Positions 8,531 through 16,856 of a DNA stretch of 64,000 bases are shown piece by piece (positions within the stretch are counted from its first letter, which is position 1; the number at the start of each line of letters is the position of its first letter). A program made the position numbers and the translations under genes. The notes under the pieces are model-generated. The model was given only the letters and a program-made list of their open reading frames with translations. It ran no database searches and was not told the origin of the DNA. Where the stretch lies: the NCBI GenBank assembly GCA_000233775.1, contig CP003096.1:372001-436000 (forward strand), given 5' to 3'. Source of the DNA: Thermovirga lienii DSM 17291 (GTDB taxonomy: Bacteria > Synergistota > Synergistia > Synergistales > Thermovirgaceae).

Positions 8531-9675
8531 TATCCATCTACCTCCTTTTGGGGTTCTTTTAGCGTAATGTCTTGATCTTTCTCTTCTAATATGCCCTCTA
8601 TATGGATAGGGTCAAAAGAGGGATTTTCCGGATCTACAATGGAGATCTCCTCGAAGACAGAATTTTTCGCCCTGAACAGGGCCGTGTCTGCGTTTACCAT
8701 TACTGCCTGGTATGTTATCCCCGGAATAATCTTGGTTATACCCACCGAGGCTTTCGAGTACTCGGGCATAATTGCTTTTAAGCCTTCCAGGATCCTTTTT
8801 GCAACGGTCTTACCTAGGTTTATACTGGAGTGATCCAATATAACCATAAACTCCACGCCGCCGTACCGGGCCAACACGTCCTTTGATCGTATTTTTTCCT
8901 CCATCATCTTGGCGACCTTCTTTATGTAAGCGTCTGCTACTATGTACCCGTGGTTTTCCACAATTTTATCGTGTTCGTCCAGGGAGATAAAAAGCACCAC
9001 CTTCTCAGCATCGCTCTCCACCAGTGCCTTTATTAAGTTATCCAGATAGTTTCTGTTGTAGACTCCCGTTACAGGGTCCTCTATGGCTTTTCTCTGTGCT
9101 TCCCTTTGGGCCTTTATGAGAAGAGATATTTGGGTCACGTGTAGCCTCAATATGTCCATGAAAAAATAAGAGAAAAGTAGAGTAAAGGAATAAACTATGA
9201 CTATATAAGCCAAATTCATGTCCAGTTCCCCATGCTTCATGAGGGGTATGTAGAAACACAGGGCGTTGTAGAACAATACGAAGAAAAAGGACAGTCCCTT
9301 GGGCTGCAGGAAGTACGGGCCGAGGAGAATGCAGAACAAAAGGGATACTACGTGTCTTAAAAGGGCCACGTGGACTGTGAGTCCAAGTTGAATGTAGAAT
9401 AAAGGGATGGAGGACATAAGTATGAGGTTTGCGATAACGACGAATCCGAAGATCTTTTTCCAGGTGTCCGAAAGCTTCAGCGTCACAAGGGGGGAGGCAG
9501 CAAGATAGATCAAGGCCAATGATGCATCGAGAGCCTTTGCCTTTGGGAATCCAAAGGCGTAGTCCGCAAAGTACATCGCCCCGAACCATGCCGCCAGTAC
9601 CAGGCAATTGCTGAGCGCCCTGAAAGTCTTTCTATCTTTGAATTGTACGGCTTCCGCTTGGACAGTTGTAGTCAT
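8530..9675 (-). CDS. Membrane GGDEF-domain protein with a degenerate GGVEF active site
   Basis: Six or so N-terminal membrane segments (about residues 20-185) are followed by a cytoplasmic GGDEF domain (about 205-360). Active diguanylate cyclases carry GG[DE]EF. Here the motif reads ARYGGVEFMV, with valine in place of the acidic third residue, and the DNA confirms a GTG codon. The inhibitory-site RxxD is retained (RSKD, five residues before GGVEF). Loss of the acidic residue normally abolishes or strongly reduces cyclase activity, so this may be a c-di-GMP receptor or a GTP-sensing relic. I start it at the ATG at 9675; a TTG one codon earlier is less likely. Confidence 0.85.
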   Translation of the reverse strand: MTTTVQAEAVQFKDRKTFRALSNCLVLAAWFGAMYFADYAFGFPKAKALDASLALIYLAASPLVTLKLSDTWKKIFGFVVIANLILMSSIPLFYIQLGLTVHVALLRHVVSLLFCILLGPYFLQPKGLSFFFVLFYNALCFYIPLMKHGELDMNLAYIVIVYSFTLLFSYFFMDILRLHVTQISLLIKAQREAQRKAIEDPVTGVYNRNYLDNLIKALVESDAEKVVLFISLDEHDKIVENHGYIVADAYIKKVAKMMEEKIRSKDVLARYGGVEFMVILDHSSINLGKTVAKRILEGLKAIMPEYSKASVGITKIIPGITYQAVMVNADTALFRAKNSVFEEISIVDPENPSFDPIHIEGILEEKDQDITLKEPQKEVDG

Positions 9676-9760
9676 CAAACATCACCCTTTCCTAGGGGTA
9701 AAAGTTTCAATAATAAGAATTTATATGTAACTATTTAGATGATAACTGAATAAAGGTATA

Positions 9761-11023
9761 CTAACAACCTTTGCCTTGATGATGATATCTATCTTCGATC
9801 CAACGGAGTAAATCCTTTCTGTTTTTTAGGCCTTCTGATGCTATCTTCCCGGCCAAATCACCAAGGATTTCCCCTATCTTTTTCTCATCCAACGAAGGAA
9901 AAAGTTCAATGAGGTCTTTGCCTCTCAAAGGTACTCCGTGCCTTAAGTTAAAGATAAACCTTATCGTTTCTGACCTGTTTCTCGTGTATCTGGGTAGATC
10001 ACCAGATCCTGCCAGGGTATCTGCGTATCCCAACAGGAAAAGTTTGTCGATCCACTTTGTGCCTCTTTCCAAGATGAGCTTTGCAACCGTCTTCGTTTCA
10101 GGTAGCGTAAAAGGTAGGTCATGCCACTCTATGAGAGAACAAACTTCATTTGCCAGCTTTTGCGGCCATGCCCAGGTTTTGAAAAGCTCTCTGGCCATTT
10201 TTGCCCCCTTTTTTTCATGTCCCGACGAGCCTAATGCTTTACCGATGTCATGGAACAATGCTGCAGCCTTCATGAGAGGGTCATGGGTCAAATCCTCCAT
10301 GTGTTTGAGGCAGAGCAACGAATGAACGAAAGCGTCTCCTTCGGGGTGTTTAATGGGGTCCTGGCTTATACTTTTAAGGTTGTACAGGGGGGCTATGGCG
10401 CTCTTCAGTGCGCCAAGATCGTCCAAAATTTTGATAAATAGGGACGTCTTAGCGCTTAAAGCCTTTAGAACCTCTTTGCCTATCCGTTCAGCGGGCACTA
10501 TCCCCAAAAGCTCTCTATGGATGATGCACATATTCTTCGTATCTTCCGCCAAGGTAAATCCGGGAAGGGACGCGACCAAGCGGGCAGCTCGAACTATCCT
10601 TGCTGGGTCTTCGGTGATTCGCATCCTGGGGGATTCAGTAAACTTTACCTGCCTTGTGCACAGGTCGTTTTGACCTCCCCATGGGTCAATGATCTTGCCG
10701 TTTTTGTCCATGGCCATAGCATTTACGGTGAAGTCCCTTCTTTTGAGGTCTTCCTCCAATGTGCTGTCTGCGAAGGAGACCACGTCCAGAGTAACGTTAT
10801 CCAAGGACATGGTGGCGCACTGCAACGTTCCTTTGCCTATTATTTTGGCTTGGGGGAAAGTGGACGCAACCTCTTTCAGGCTGGCTGAGGTAGCCACATC
10901 TATATCGAGAGGGTCCTTGCAGAGCAAAAGATCCCTTACTGCTCCTCCTACTATGAAGGCCTGGTATCCCTTTTCTTCCAACGTTTCGATGATATATAAG
11001 GCGTTTTCCCAGGGCTCTTTCAT
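9761..11023 (-). CDS. tRNA nucleotidyltransferase/poly(A) polymerase family protein with HD domain
   Basis: Class II nucleotidyltransferase of 420 residues. It has the N-terminal catalytic motif GGAVRDLLLCKDPLDIDVAT (DxD metal ligands), the RRDFTVNAMA motif and an RNA-binding head region. From about residue 245 an HD phosphohydrolase domain follows (ALFHDIGKALGSSGHEKKGA). This architecture belongs to CCA-adding or A-adding enzymes that mature or repair tRNA 3' ends; which nucleotides it adds cannot be read from sequence alone. The start has AAAAGGAG upstream. The gene stands between the ferredoxin gene and the GGDEF operon on the same strand. Confidence 0.9.
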   Translation of the reverse strand: MKEPWENALYIIETLEEKGYQAFIVGGAVRDLLLCKDPLDIDVATSASLKEVASTFPQAKIIGKGTLQCATMSLDNVTLDVVSFADSTLEEDLKRRDFTVNAMAMDKNGKIIDPWGGQNDLCTRQVKFTESPRMRITEDPARIVRAARLVASLPGFTLAEDTKNMCIIHRELLGIVPAERIGKEVLKALSAKTSLFIKILDDLGALKSAIAPLYNLKSISQDPIKHPEGDAFVHSLLCLKHMEDLTHDPLMKAAALFHDIGKALGSSGHEKKGAKMARELFKTWAWPQKLANEVCSLIEWHDLPFTLPETKTVAKLILERGTKWIDKLFLLGYADTLAGSGDLPRYTRNRSETIRFIFNLRHGVPLRGKDLIELFPSLDEKKIGEILGDLAGKIASEGLKNRKDLLRWIEDRYHHQGKGC

Positions 11024-11050
11024 CTTTTGCTTTTGCTCCTTTTATGAACA

Positions 11051-11101
11051 ATACACTGGGGCCATCCCTACGCTAATTCGCACAGGGCGGCCCCAGTGTA
11101 T
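11051..11101. repeat. Long inverted repeat between the ferredoxin and tRNA nucleotidyltransferase genes
   Basis: Two perfectly complementary 13-base arms, ATACACTGGGGCC at 11051-11063 and GGCCCCAGTGTAT at 11089-11101, with a 25-base centre that can pair further through CCCT and AGGG. Neither side has a run of T, so it is not a standard intrinsic terminator. It could be an mRNA-processing or stabilising hairpin downstream of the ferredoxin gene, or a protein-binding palindrome. Confidence 0.6.
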
Positions 11102-11126
11102 GTAAGTACATTTAAAGTCTAGATTA

Positions 11127-11300
11127 CTACTGAGAAATAGCGCTTACCGGGCAGACTGCAACGCAGGCGCCGCACTCTACGCAAGTGTCCGGATTAACCT
11201 CTGCCTTGCCGTCAACCATGCTGATAGCTGCTACAGGGCAGGTCCCCACGCAAGCCTCGCAACCTACACATGTGTCCTTGTCTACAACTGCTTTTGCCAT
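11127..11300 (-). CDS. Small 2[4Fe-4S] ferredoxin
   Basis: A 57-residue cytoplasmic electron carrier of the clostridial type. Two internal repeats each carry the cluster signature: CVGCEACVGTCP (residues 11-22) and CVECGACVAVCP (residues 40-51). It starts MAKAVVDKDT and ends VSAISQ. AAGGAGGGA precedes the ATG at 11300. Low-potential ferredoxins of this kind serve 2-oxoacid oxidoreductases and hydrogenases in amino-acid fermenters, which fits the rest of the window, although no partner enzyme is adjacent. It is divergent from the NTF2-like gene. Confidence 0.95.
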   Translation of the reverse strand: MAKAVVDKDTCVGCEACVGTCPVAAISMVDGKAEVNPDTCVECGACVAVCPVSAISQ

Positions 11301-11337
11301 TTCATTCCCTCCTTACTTGGTTGGTTATTAAAGATCG

Positions 11338-11366
11338 TTGAAGTTGGAACAAAAACATTTTATCCT
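11338..11366 (+). promoter_or_regulatory. Candidate sigma-70 promoter for the NTF2-like gene
   Basis: TTGAAG at 11338-11343 and TATCCT at 11361-11366 are separated by 17 bases, placing a start near 11373, about 30 bases before the GTG start codon. Both boxes match the consensus at four or more of six positions. No experimental support. Confidence 0.4.
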
Positions 11367-11403
11367 ATAAAGAGCAAATGAACAACAATGGGGAGGGATA
11401 TGA

Positions 11404-11877
11404 GTGAACATGGAGAGGACTGGCAAAGAAGATTTTATACTCCAGCTAGTGGAGAAGCAGCTGGACAGCATATGGCAGGGTGACGGCAAGGCGTATGCGG
11501 AGACGGTGGCGGAGGACTGCTCTTTTTTTGAATGGTACATAAGTCCTGTGAGGATAGATGGTCTTGATTTTCACCTTAGGGAGCTCAAGATCCACAAAAA
11601 AGTCCTGGAAGGGCCGGCGGATCCTTTTGAGGAGAAGGAACACGTCTTTGAACACGAAATTCTTCAGCCGCGAGTTCAGTTCTACGGCAAGACTGCAATA
11701 GCGACCTTCACCCTCATGATAAGGGCGGTTTTGCCCGAGGGAGTGGTGCACAAAAGCCATAACGAGACGCGAGTTTTTTACAACTTTGGAAGCGACGAAA
11801 AGCCCCAATGGAAGCTAGTCCACTGTCATAAGTCGCCAGTAGCTACCAAAGGCAGCTTGGAGGTGCTCAGAGGCTAG
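11404..11877 (+). CDS. NTF2/SnoaL-like fold protein
   Basis: A 157-residue protein with the layout of the NTF2-like cone fold: an N-terminal helix (LQLVEKQLDSIWQGDGKAYAETVAEDCSFF), then alternating strands ending in QWKLVHCHKS. The pattern resembles the association domain of calcium/calmodulin kinase II and SnoaL-like proteins. Members include small enzymes and binding proteins, so no reaction is assigned. Translation begins at a GTG six bases after GGGAGGG. It is monocistronic and converges on gpsA with only six bases between the stops. Confidence 0.7.
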   Translation: MNMERTGKEDFILQLVEKQLDSIWQGDGKAYAETVAEDCSFFEWYISPVRIDGLDFHLRELKIHKKVLEGPADPFEEKEHVFEHEILQPRVQFYGKTAIATFTLMIRAVLPEGVVHKSHNETRVFYNFGSDEKPQWKLVHCHKSPVATKGSLEVLRG

Positions 11878-11883
11878 ATGGTA

Positions 11884-12903
11884 CTATTTTGATACCCAAC
11901 GTATTTCTGGGGGCATCTCTGGCTTAGGACATCGGGAGAACAGTTCCTCCAGCAGGGAGATCGGCGTTTTTTGTTCATAGAGGACTCGGTATACGGCTTC
12001 TGCTATGGGAAGTTCCACACCAAGTTCCTTGGCATGTTCCACCAGTGCCCTTACGGTGTATGCCCCTTCTGCCACCTGCCCTAAGGACTTTTGGGCCCCT
12101 TCTAGAGTCATGCCCTTGGCTATGGCCCTGCCGAGTCTGTAGTTTCGAGAGAGGCTGCTGTAGCATGTCACCATGAGGTCCCCTATTCCCGCCAGGCCGG
12201 CAAACGTCAAAGGATGCGCCCCTGCCTTGGCTCCCAGCCGCATTACCTCGGCAAGGCCTCTGCTAACCAAAGCGGCCATGGCGTTATCTCCCAGGTCCAT
12301 TTCAGAGGCTATGCCTGCAGCAATGGCTATGACGTTTTTGACCGCCCCTCCTATCTCCACACCTATTACGTCGCTGCTTGTGTAAACTCTGAAAAAACCC
12401 CTGTTGAGAAGGTTTTGCCACAGAGTTCTTTCTTCCTCGTGGATGGACGCCACTACCACTGCCGTGGGTTTGGAGAGGGCCACTTCCTCCGCGTGGCTTG
12501 GTCCTGAGATTATGCTGTATCTGGCTGAAGGTATGATCTCTGCAACTATCTCGCTTATGCGCTTTCCAGTGGATATTTCCAAGCCTTTGGCTGCGTTGCA
12601 AAGGTGAATTCCTTCTCGAAGGAAAGGTTTCGCCTGCTTCAGGAAGCTCCTGACAGATTGAGTGGGGACGGCCAATATGAACGTATCAGTACTACAGGCT
12701 TCCTCCAAATCGGAGGTGGCCGTGAGTCTTTCGGGAAGATCTATATTCTTAAGGTAGTCGGGGTTTCGTCCCGTCATATTTATGGCTTTGGCCTGTTCCG
12801 GTCTTCTACACCACAGAGTTACGTCCTCTCCTTGGTGGCTTAGATGACTTGCTAGGGCGGTTCCCCAGCTTCCTGCTCCGAAAACGGTTATGGAGTTGTT
12901 CAA
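11884..12903 (-). CDS. gpsA: Glycerol-3-phosphate dehydrogenase [NAD(P)+]
   Basis: Cytoplasmic enzyme that reduces dihydroxyacetone phosphate to sn-glycerol 3-phosphate for phospholipid synthesis. The N-terminal Rossmann motif VFGAGSWGTALASHLS and the catalytic-domain motif GGAVKNVIAIAAG, followed by GLAGIGDLMVTC, are diagnostic. I start it at the TTG at 12903, which has AAGGGA six bases upstream and gives 339 residues, the usual length; the longer reading would add 24 unmatched residues. It is divergent from the GAF-GGDEF gene, and the two open frames would overlap if both used their longest starts. Confidence 0.95.
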   Translation of the reverse strand: MNNSITVFGAGSWGTALASHLSHQGEDVTLWCRRPEQAKAINMTGRNPDYLKNIDLPERLTATSDLEEACSTDTFILAVPTQSVRSFLKQAKPFLREGIHLCNAAKGLEISTGKRISEIVAEIIPSARYSIISGPSHAEEVALSKPTAVVVASIHEEERTLWQNLLNRGFFRVYTSSDVIGVEIGGAVKNVIAIAAGIASEMDLGDNAMAALVSRGLAEVMRLGAKAGAHPLTFAGLAGIGDLMVTCYSSLSRNYRLGRAIAKGMTLEGAQKSLGQVAEGAYTVRALVEHAKELGVELPIAEAVYRVLYEQKTPISLLEELFSRCPKPEMPPEIRWVSK

Positions 12904-13051
12904 TTTATTTCCCTTCCTTCGTAAAAGGATATGGAGTGCTGAAGTTGCTAAAGATAATAATACAACAAAACTCATAGATTTAATTCTTTTGTTGTGGGCA
13001 AGAGGTTTATTGTTTAAAATAAAAACATATCAAATACAGGAAAGAGTTAAA

Positions 13052-14848
13052 ATGATAAAATTCAAAGAATTGCGTTACCTATGTGAGAAGATCGGAAAAG
13101 GCGAAACTCAAGCTGCAGTTGCCAAGGCAGCGGTGGATTCCCTAGAAAGGGTGTTGAAGGGGTGTTTCGCTTGCCTATACGTATTAAGTGATGACCAAAG
13201 TAAGCTGACCCTTCTGGCCTATGGTAGTTATCCCCCGGCGGTTTACAGCATCGATAGGAGCAATGTTTCTTATTGGAGAGCCTTTGCTAGGAGGGAGCGG
13301 CTTGTCCTCAATTGCGGTCTTCTCCCACAGGAGATGTTGTTTGTAAGCAACTCAAAGCAAAAGGCTATAATTCCTCTTTTGTGGGAAGAGCGGCAAATTG
13401 GAGCATTGATAGTGGAGGCCCTGGAAGAGCTTTCAAAGGAGCAGCTAGAACTTCTGGAGTTTGTGGCGTTCGTTGTTGCTAAGAGCATGAACGTCGTAAA
13501 ACTTACCGATACTCTTGAGCAAAGCCTCAAGTCCTTATCGAACCTGAATAAGAGGCAAAAGCTTTTAGTGGATGTATCCCTCAAGCTCTTTGAGCAGCCT
13601 ACAAAAGAGGCGATGGGACGATTTCTCGTAAGCAAGGTAAAAGAAGTTTTTGGATTTGATGAGGTTCAAGTACTCTGGATGGAAGGAGAGTCGGGCGAGG
13701 GATATAGGATATTTGCAAGTGATGTACAACCCCAACTGGGCGATTTGCCCTTCATTATAAAAGCTGGCAAACCATTGCAGATGACGGTGCTAATAAAGGA
13801 TGAAGAAAGTTTAAGGGGGCTTTTGACGGCAACAAGTTCCGAAGGCAAGGCATTTACAAAAAGCGATGGAGAGCTCTTGAGCTCTTTGTGCGGTTACGTT
13901 GCTGCGGTCTTGGCGGCTCGAAGTCAGCTCCGCAGCATTCAAAGGCTAAGATACATGGAAAGGACTTTAGTGGAGATCCTTATAGAGGCTGCGAAAGAAA
14001 ATTCCATAGAGGATGTGTGTCGCTACATAGCCCGAAAGCTCAGCGAGACGATGTATTGTGACGTTTTGGTCTATAAAATCGCAGCGGAGAATGGAACTAA
14101 AAAGCTAAGAAAACTAGCGTCTGTGGATTTGGACAAGACCCTCTTGGGCGAGGGGCATGATGAAGGCCTGTTCCCTTTGCAAAACCACAGATACACAGAA
14201 GAGATCCCCATAGCTTTTGGCGGTCAAGTCTTTGGTCTTCTCAAGATTATCGACAAACACGGGTATTTCAGCACTAAAGATACGAAAGACATGTTGAGCA
14301 TCCTAGCTAGACACTTAGGCGTTCTTTGGGCATATCAGAAGGCCATTCATGAGACCAAGCAAGAGGCTCTTAAGGACTCTTTGACGGGATTGTGGAACAG
14401 GAGGTATTTTGCGGAGAAGATAAAGGAGGAGATGGCCCGTTGCGAACGATCCGGTGAGCCTTTCTCCGTGGCTATAATAGATATCAGGGGTTTCAAGGCT
14501 ATAAATGACACTTTTGGACACCTCGAAGGAGACAGGATTTTAGTGGAAGTAGCTGGTTTTCTTGCTGGGGCGATGAGAAAAATAGATGTGATAGCCCGCT
14601 ACGGTGGAGACGAATTTGTCTCCCTGCATCCAAGGACCCGAGAGAAAGAGGCGAAAGCCTTATGGGGTAGGGTAGAGCAAAAACTGAAAGAGAGGCTTTG
14701 GGGAAGTAGAAACTTACAGATAGCTATCGACGTAGGCATAGCTTCATATCCAGATGATGGAAAAGAAAAAGAACATATATTGGGTAGGGCAGACGAAAGG
14801 ATGTATGAAGTCAAACGGAAAGCCAAAACAAATTCATTGGAGGTTTGA
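13052..14848 (+). CDS. GAF-domain diguanylate cyclase
   Basis: Soluble c-di-GMP synthase candidate, 598 residues. About 430 residues of tandem GAF-like sensory modules (roughly 20-150, 170-300 and 320-430) precede a complete GGDEF domain starting near KDSLTGLWNRRYF. The active site is canonical (ARYGGDEF), and an inhibitory-site RxxD lies five residues before it (RKID). No membrane segments are seen. The start is the ATG at 13052 with AGGAAAG upstream; the frame is open for 54 more codons upstream but that part overlaps the divergent gpsA. In contrast to the GGDEF protein at 8530-9675, this one should be catalytically competent. Confidence 0.88.
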   Translation: MIKFKELRYLCEKIGKGETQAAVAKAAVDSLERVLKGCFACLYVLSDDQSKLTLLAYGSYPPAVYSIDRSNVSYWRAFARRERLVLNCGLLPQEMLFVSNSKQKAIIPLLWEERQIGALIVEALEELSKEQLELLEFVAFVVAKSMNVVKLTDTLEQSLKSLSNLNKRQKLLVDVSLKLFEQPTKEAMGRFLVSKVKEVFGFDEVQVLWMEGESGEGYRIFASDVQPQLGDLPFIIKAGKPLQMTVLIKDEESLRGLLTATSSEGKAFTKSDGELLSSLCGYVAAVLAARSQLRSIQRLRYMERTLVEILIEAAKENSIEDVCRYIARKLSETMYCDVLVYKIAAENGTKKLRKLASVDLDKTLLGEGHDEGLFPLQNHRYTEEIPIAFGGQVFGLLKIIDKHGYFSTKDTKDMLSILARHLGVLWAYQKAIHETKQEALKDSLTGLWNRRYFAEKIKEEMARCERSGEPFSVAIIDIRGFKAINDTFGHLEGDRILVEVAGFLAGAMRKIDVIARYGGDEFVSLHPRTREKEAKALWGRVEQKLKERLWGSRNLQIAIDVGIASYPDDGKEKEHILGRADERMYEVKRKAKTNSLEV

Positions 14849-14856
14849 TAGGTCAT

Positions 14857-15195
14857 ATGAAAAAGGGTAATTTCTACTTGATGCCGGAGGGAGAGAAGGG
14901 GCAGGAGATAATAGAAAAGCTTTTGGAAAATCAAGCCATGTGGATTGAGCGCATAACGTCCTTCGGCAGCAAGACTCCAGAAGGCGTGTGGTATGATCAG
15001 GATACGGACGAATGGGTGCTCCTCGTAAAGGGGAGGGCGCAGTTAGAGTTTGAAGACGGCTTCCTATTGGATCTGAATGAGGGCGACTGGGTGTTTATCC
15101 CCGCTGGTGAAAGGCACAGAGTTACCTATACATCTTTTGACCCTTCTTGCCTGTGGCTTGCAATTCACATGAAAAAGCCTGGTGAAAGGCCTTGA
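14857..15195 (+). CDS. Small cupin-domain protein
   Basis: Single cupin of 112 residues. The second motif is clear (LNEGDWVFIPAGERHRV). The first is partial (TDEWVLLVKGRAQLEFEDG) and lacks the usual histidine pair, so metal binding may be altered. I prefer the ATG at 14857; a TTG at 14845 sits only one base from GGAGG. The stop overlaps the TTG start of the zincin gene by four bases, so the two are coupled, and GAF-GGDEF, cupin, zincin and TPR genes form a tight run. Confidence 0.75.
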   Translation: MKKGNFYLMPEGEKGQEIIEKLLENQAMWIERITSFGSKTPEGVWYDQDTDEWVLLVKGRAQLEFEDGFLLDLNEGDWVFIPAGERHRVTYTSFDPSCLWLAIHMKKPGERP

Positions 15196-15581
15196 ACGGC
15201 AAAAAGATAAAAGTGACCGATTCGGAAAAGAAGTGGTTGGAGTTATTGGCTACCCAATGGGGCGTCACAGTGGATTTTAGGCCCTACCTTGGGGCGGATA
15301 TGTTCGCTCGTATAACCATCCCTTCCGATGGCATGGCAAGGGTAGAAATACTGGAAGCTTTTTCGCCTGAGGAGTATTATGCCAAATGGGGCAATCGGGA
15401 TGTGCCCGAGGACAAGCTTTTCGAGTTTTTGCTGCTCCATGAAATAGCTCACCTTGAGCTTGAGCACCATAAGAAGAAGGTGCCTTTTCACACTGAAGAT
15501 GCCAATTGGTGGTTCAGCTTCAAGGAGCAAAAGGAGAAAGAAGCGGATCTGTGGGCCAAAGAAAAGTTATGTGGACCATGA
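15192..15581 (+). CDS. Small ImmA/IrrE-like metalloprotease candidate
   Basis: A 129-residue cytoplasmic protein with a zincin motif, LLHEIAHLELEHH (HExxH), followed about 35 residues later by EKEADLWAKE, which can supply the third ligand glutamate. This spacing and the LLHE(L/I)AH context resemble ImmA/IrrE-type peptidases that cleave repressors. No repressor is encoded beside it, so the target is unknown. Translation begins at TTG within TTGA, overlapping the cupin stop. The family assignment rests on the motif pattern alone. Confidence 0.65.
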   Translation: MNGKKIKVTDSEKKWLELLATQWGVTVDFRPYLGADMFARITIPSDGMARVEILEAFSPEEYYAKWGNRDVPEDKLFEFLLLHEIAHLELEHHKKKVPFHTEDANWWFSFKEQKEKEADLWAKEKLCGP

Positions 15582-15595
15582 AAGGAGATATCATC

Positions 15596-16729
15596 ATGAA
15601 AAAATTTTTTTTGATCGCAATTATAGGCATGCTGGTTTTAAATTTTGCGGTATCGGGCAGAGCATACGCAGAAAAAGCGGAGGAATTGGTCAACAAAGGA
15701 GTGGATGCTGCGACCCAAGGTAGGCTGGAGGAAGCAGAAACCTTTTTGAGAGAGGCCATTGAGTTGAAACCAAACCTTGCTCAGGCCCACTACAACCTGG
15801 GAGTAGTTCTGGAGACAAAAGGCTCTCTGGAAGAGGCCCTTTCGGAGTACTTGGAGGCCCTAAACCTCATGGAGGATTTCCCTGAAGGATACAACAGCTT
15901 GGGTAATCTTTACTGGAAGATGGGTGAGCCAACGAAGGCGGAGGAATCCTTTAGAAAAGCACTGGAGAAAAGACCAGACTATTTAGCTGCCTGGAGCAAT
16001 CTTGGGAGATTGCTACTGGCAGAAGGTAAGGTTCAGGAGGCTCTCCCTGCGCTGGAAAAGGCCTCCGAGCTTGCTCCATCAAACCCTGAAAACCTGTACT
16101 ATCTAGGAGAAGCGAAAAAGGCTTTGGGCAATTTAGAAGGAGCCATAGAACAATATAGAAAGGCCCTCGAGCTAAAACCCGATTATACTGATGCTGAAGT
16201 GGCATTGGCTTTTGCATATGGGAGGATGGGAAAGGTCGACAAGGGAGTAGAAATCTTCAAGGAGGCCATAGCCAGGGATCCCAACAACGCCAAGCTGCTC
16301 TACAACTTTGGAGTAATGCTTTTTTCTACCAGGCAGTACAGCGAAGCGGCTCAAGCCTTCTCTAAGGCAGGAAAGTTGGATCCCACATCGGTAGAAGTTT
16401 GGAACAACCTTAGCCAGACTTATCTGCGCCTTCAAAATTACCCAGGGGCTCTTGAGGCAGCCCAGAGGGCTGTAGAAACCGACAGCCAGTCTTACAGAGC
16501 CTACAACAGTTTGGGCTTCGCCCTCATAGGAGTAGATCGCTACGAGGAAGCCAAGGAGGCCTTTGACAAGGCTCTGGCTTTGCAACCTAACTTTGCCGAT
16601 AGCCATTTCGGGAAAGGTGTGGTGCTTTTGCTTTTGGGCGACAGGGATGGAGCGGCCAAAGAGGTGGAGATCCTAAAGATATTGAACAAGGGCATGGCAG
16701 CGAAGCTTGAAGGACTAATGGGCAACTGA
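15596..16729 (+). CDS. Secreted or periplasmic tetratricopeptide-repeat protein
   Basis: A 377-residue protein with a classic signal peptide (KKFFLIAIIGMLVLNFAVSG, cut after AYA) followed by about ten tandem 34-residue TPR units with the usual W/L-G-Y-A-F-A-P pattern (for example AHYNLGVVLETKGSLEEALSEY). It is probably a periplasmic scaffold for protein-protein contacts. AAGGAG is eight bases before the ATG; a longer frame upstream overlaps the zincin gene and is rejected. It is the last gene of the run that starts with the GAF-GGDEF gene. Confidence 0.88.
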   Translation: MKKFFLIAIIGMLVLNFAVSGRAYAEKAEELVNKGVDAATQGRLEEAETFLREAIELKPNLAQAHYNLGVVLETKGSLEEALSEYLEALNLMEDFPEGYNSLGNLYWKMGEPTKAEESFRKALEKRPDYLAAWSNLGRLLLAEGKVQEALPALEKASELAPSNPENLYYLGEAKKALGNLEGAIEQYRKALELKPDYTDAEVALAFAYGRMGKVDKGVEIFKEAIARDPNNAKLLYNFGVMLFSTRQYSEAAQAFSKAGKLDPTSVEVWNNLSQTYLRLQNYPGALEAAQRAVETDSQSYRAYNSLGFALIGVDRYEEAKEAFDKALALQPNFADSHFGKGVVLLLLGDRDGAAKEVEILKILNKGMAAKLEGLMGN

Positions 16730-16782
16730 AAGCTTTTTGTATATTGTATTTTGTAGAGCAGTAAAGAATTATTGAGTGTAAC

Positions 16783-16810
16783 TTGAAAAAATGAGAAAAA
16801 GGAGTACTAT
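16783..16810 (+). promoter_or_regulatory. Candidate sigma-70 promoter upstream of the ArsB/NhaD-type carrier
   Basis: TTGAAA at 16783-16788 and TACTAT at 16805-16810 with a 16-base spacer in an AT-rich gap of about 120 bases. It would place transcription start near 16817, about 40 bases before the gene. Confidence 0.4.
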
Positions 16811-16856
16811 TTTTTCCCGTTAGGGCCATGCTTGGCAAACCTGCAAGATCGTGGGG

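Noticed and set aside
11051-11101. Inverted repeat as an intrinsic terminator
   Set aside because: Neither strand has a U-run after the stem.
13270-13635. A 121-codon open frame antisense to the GAF-GGDEF gene, and many similar shadow frames
   Set aside because: They lie antisense or out of frame inside clearly coding genes, have no ribosome-binding sites of note and no recognisable protein features.
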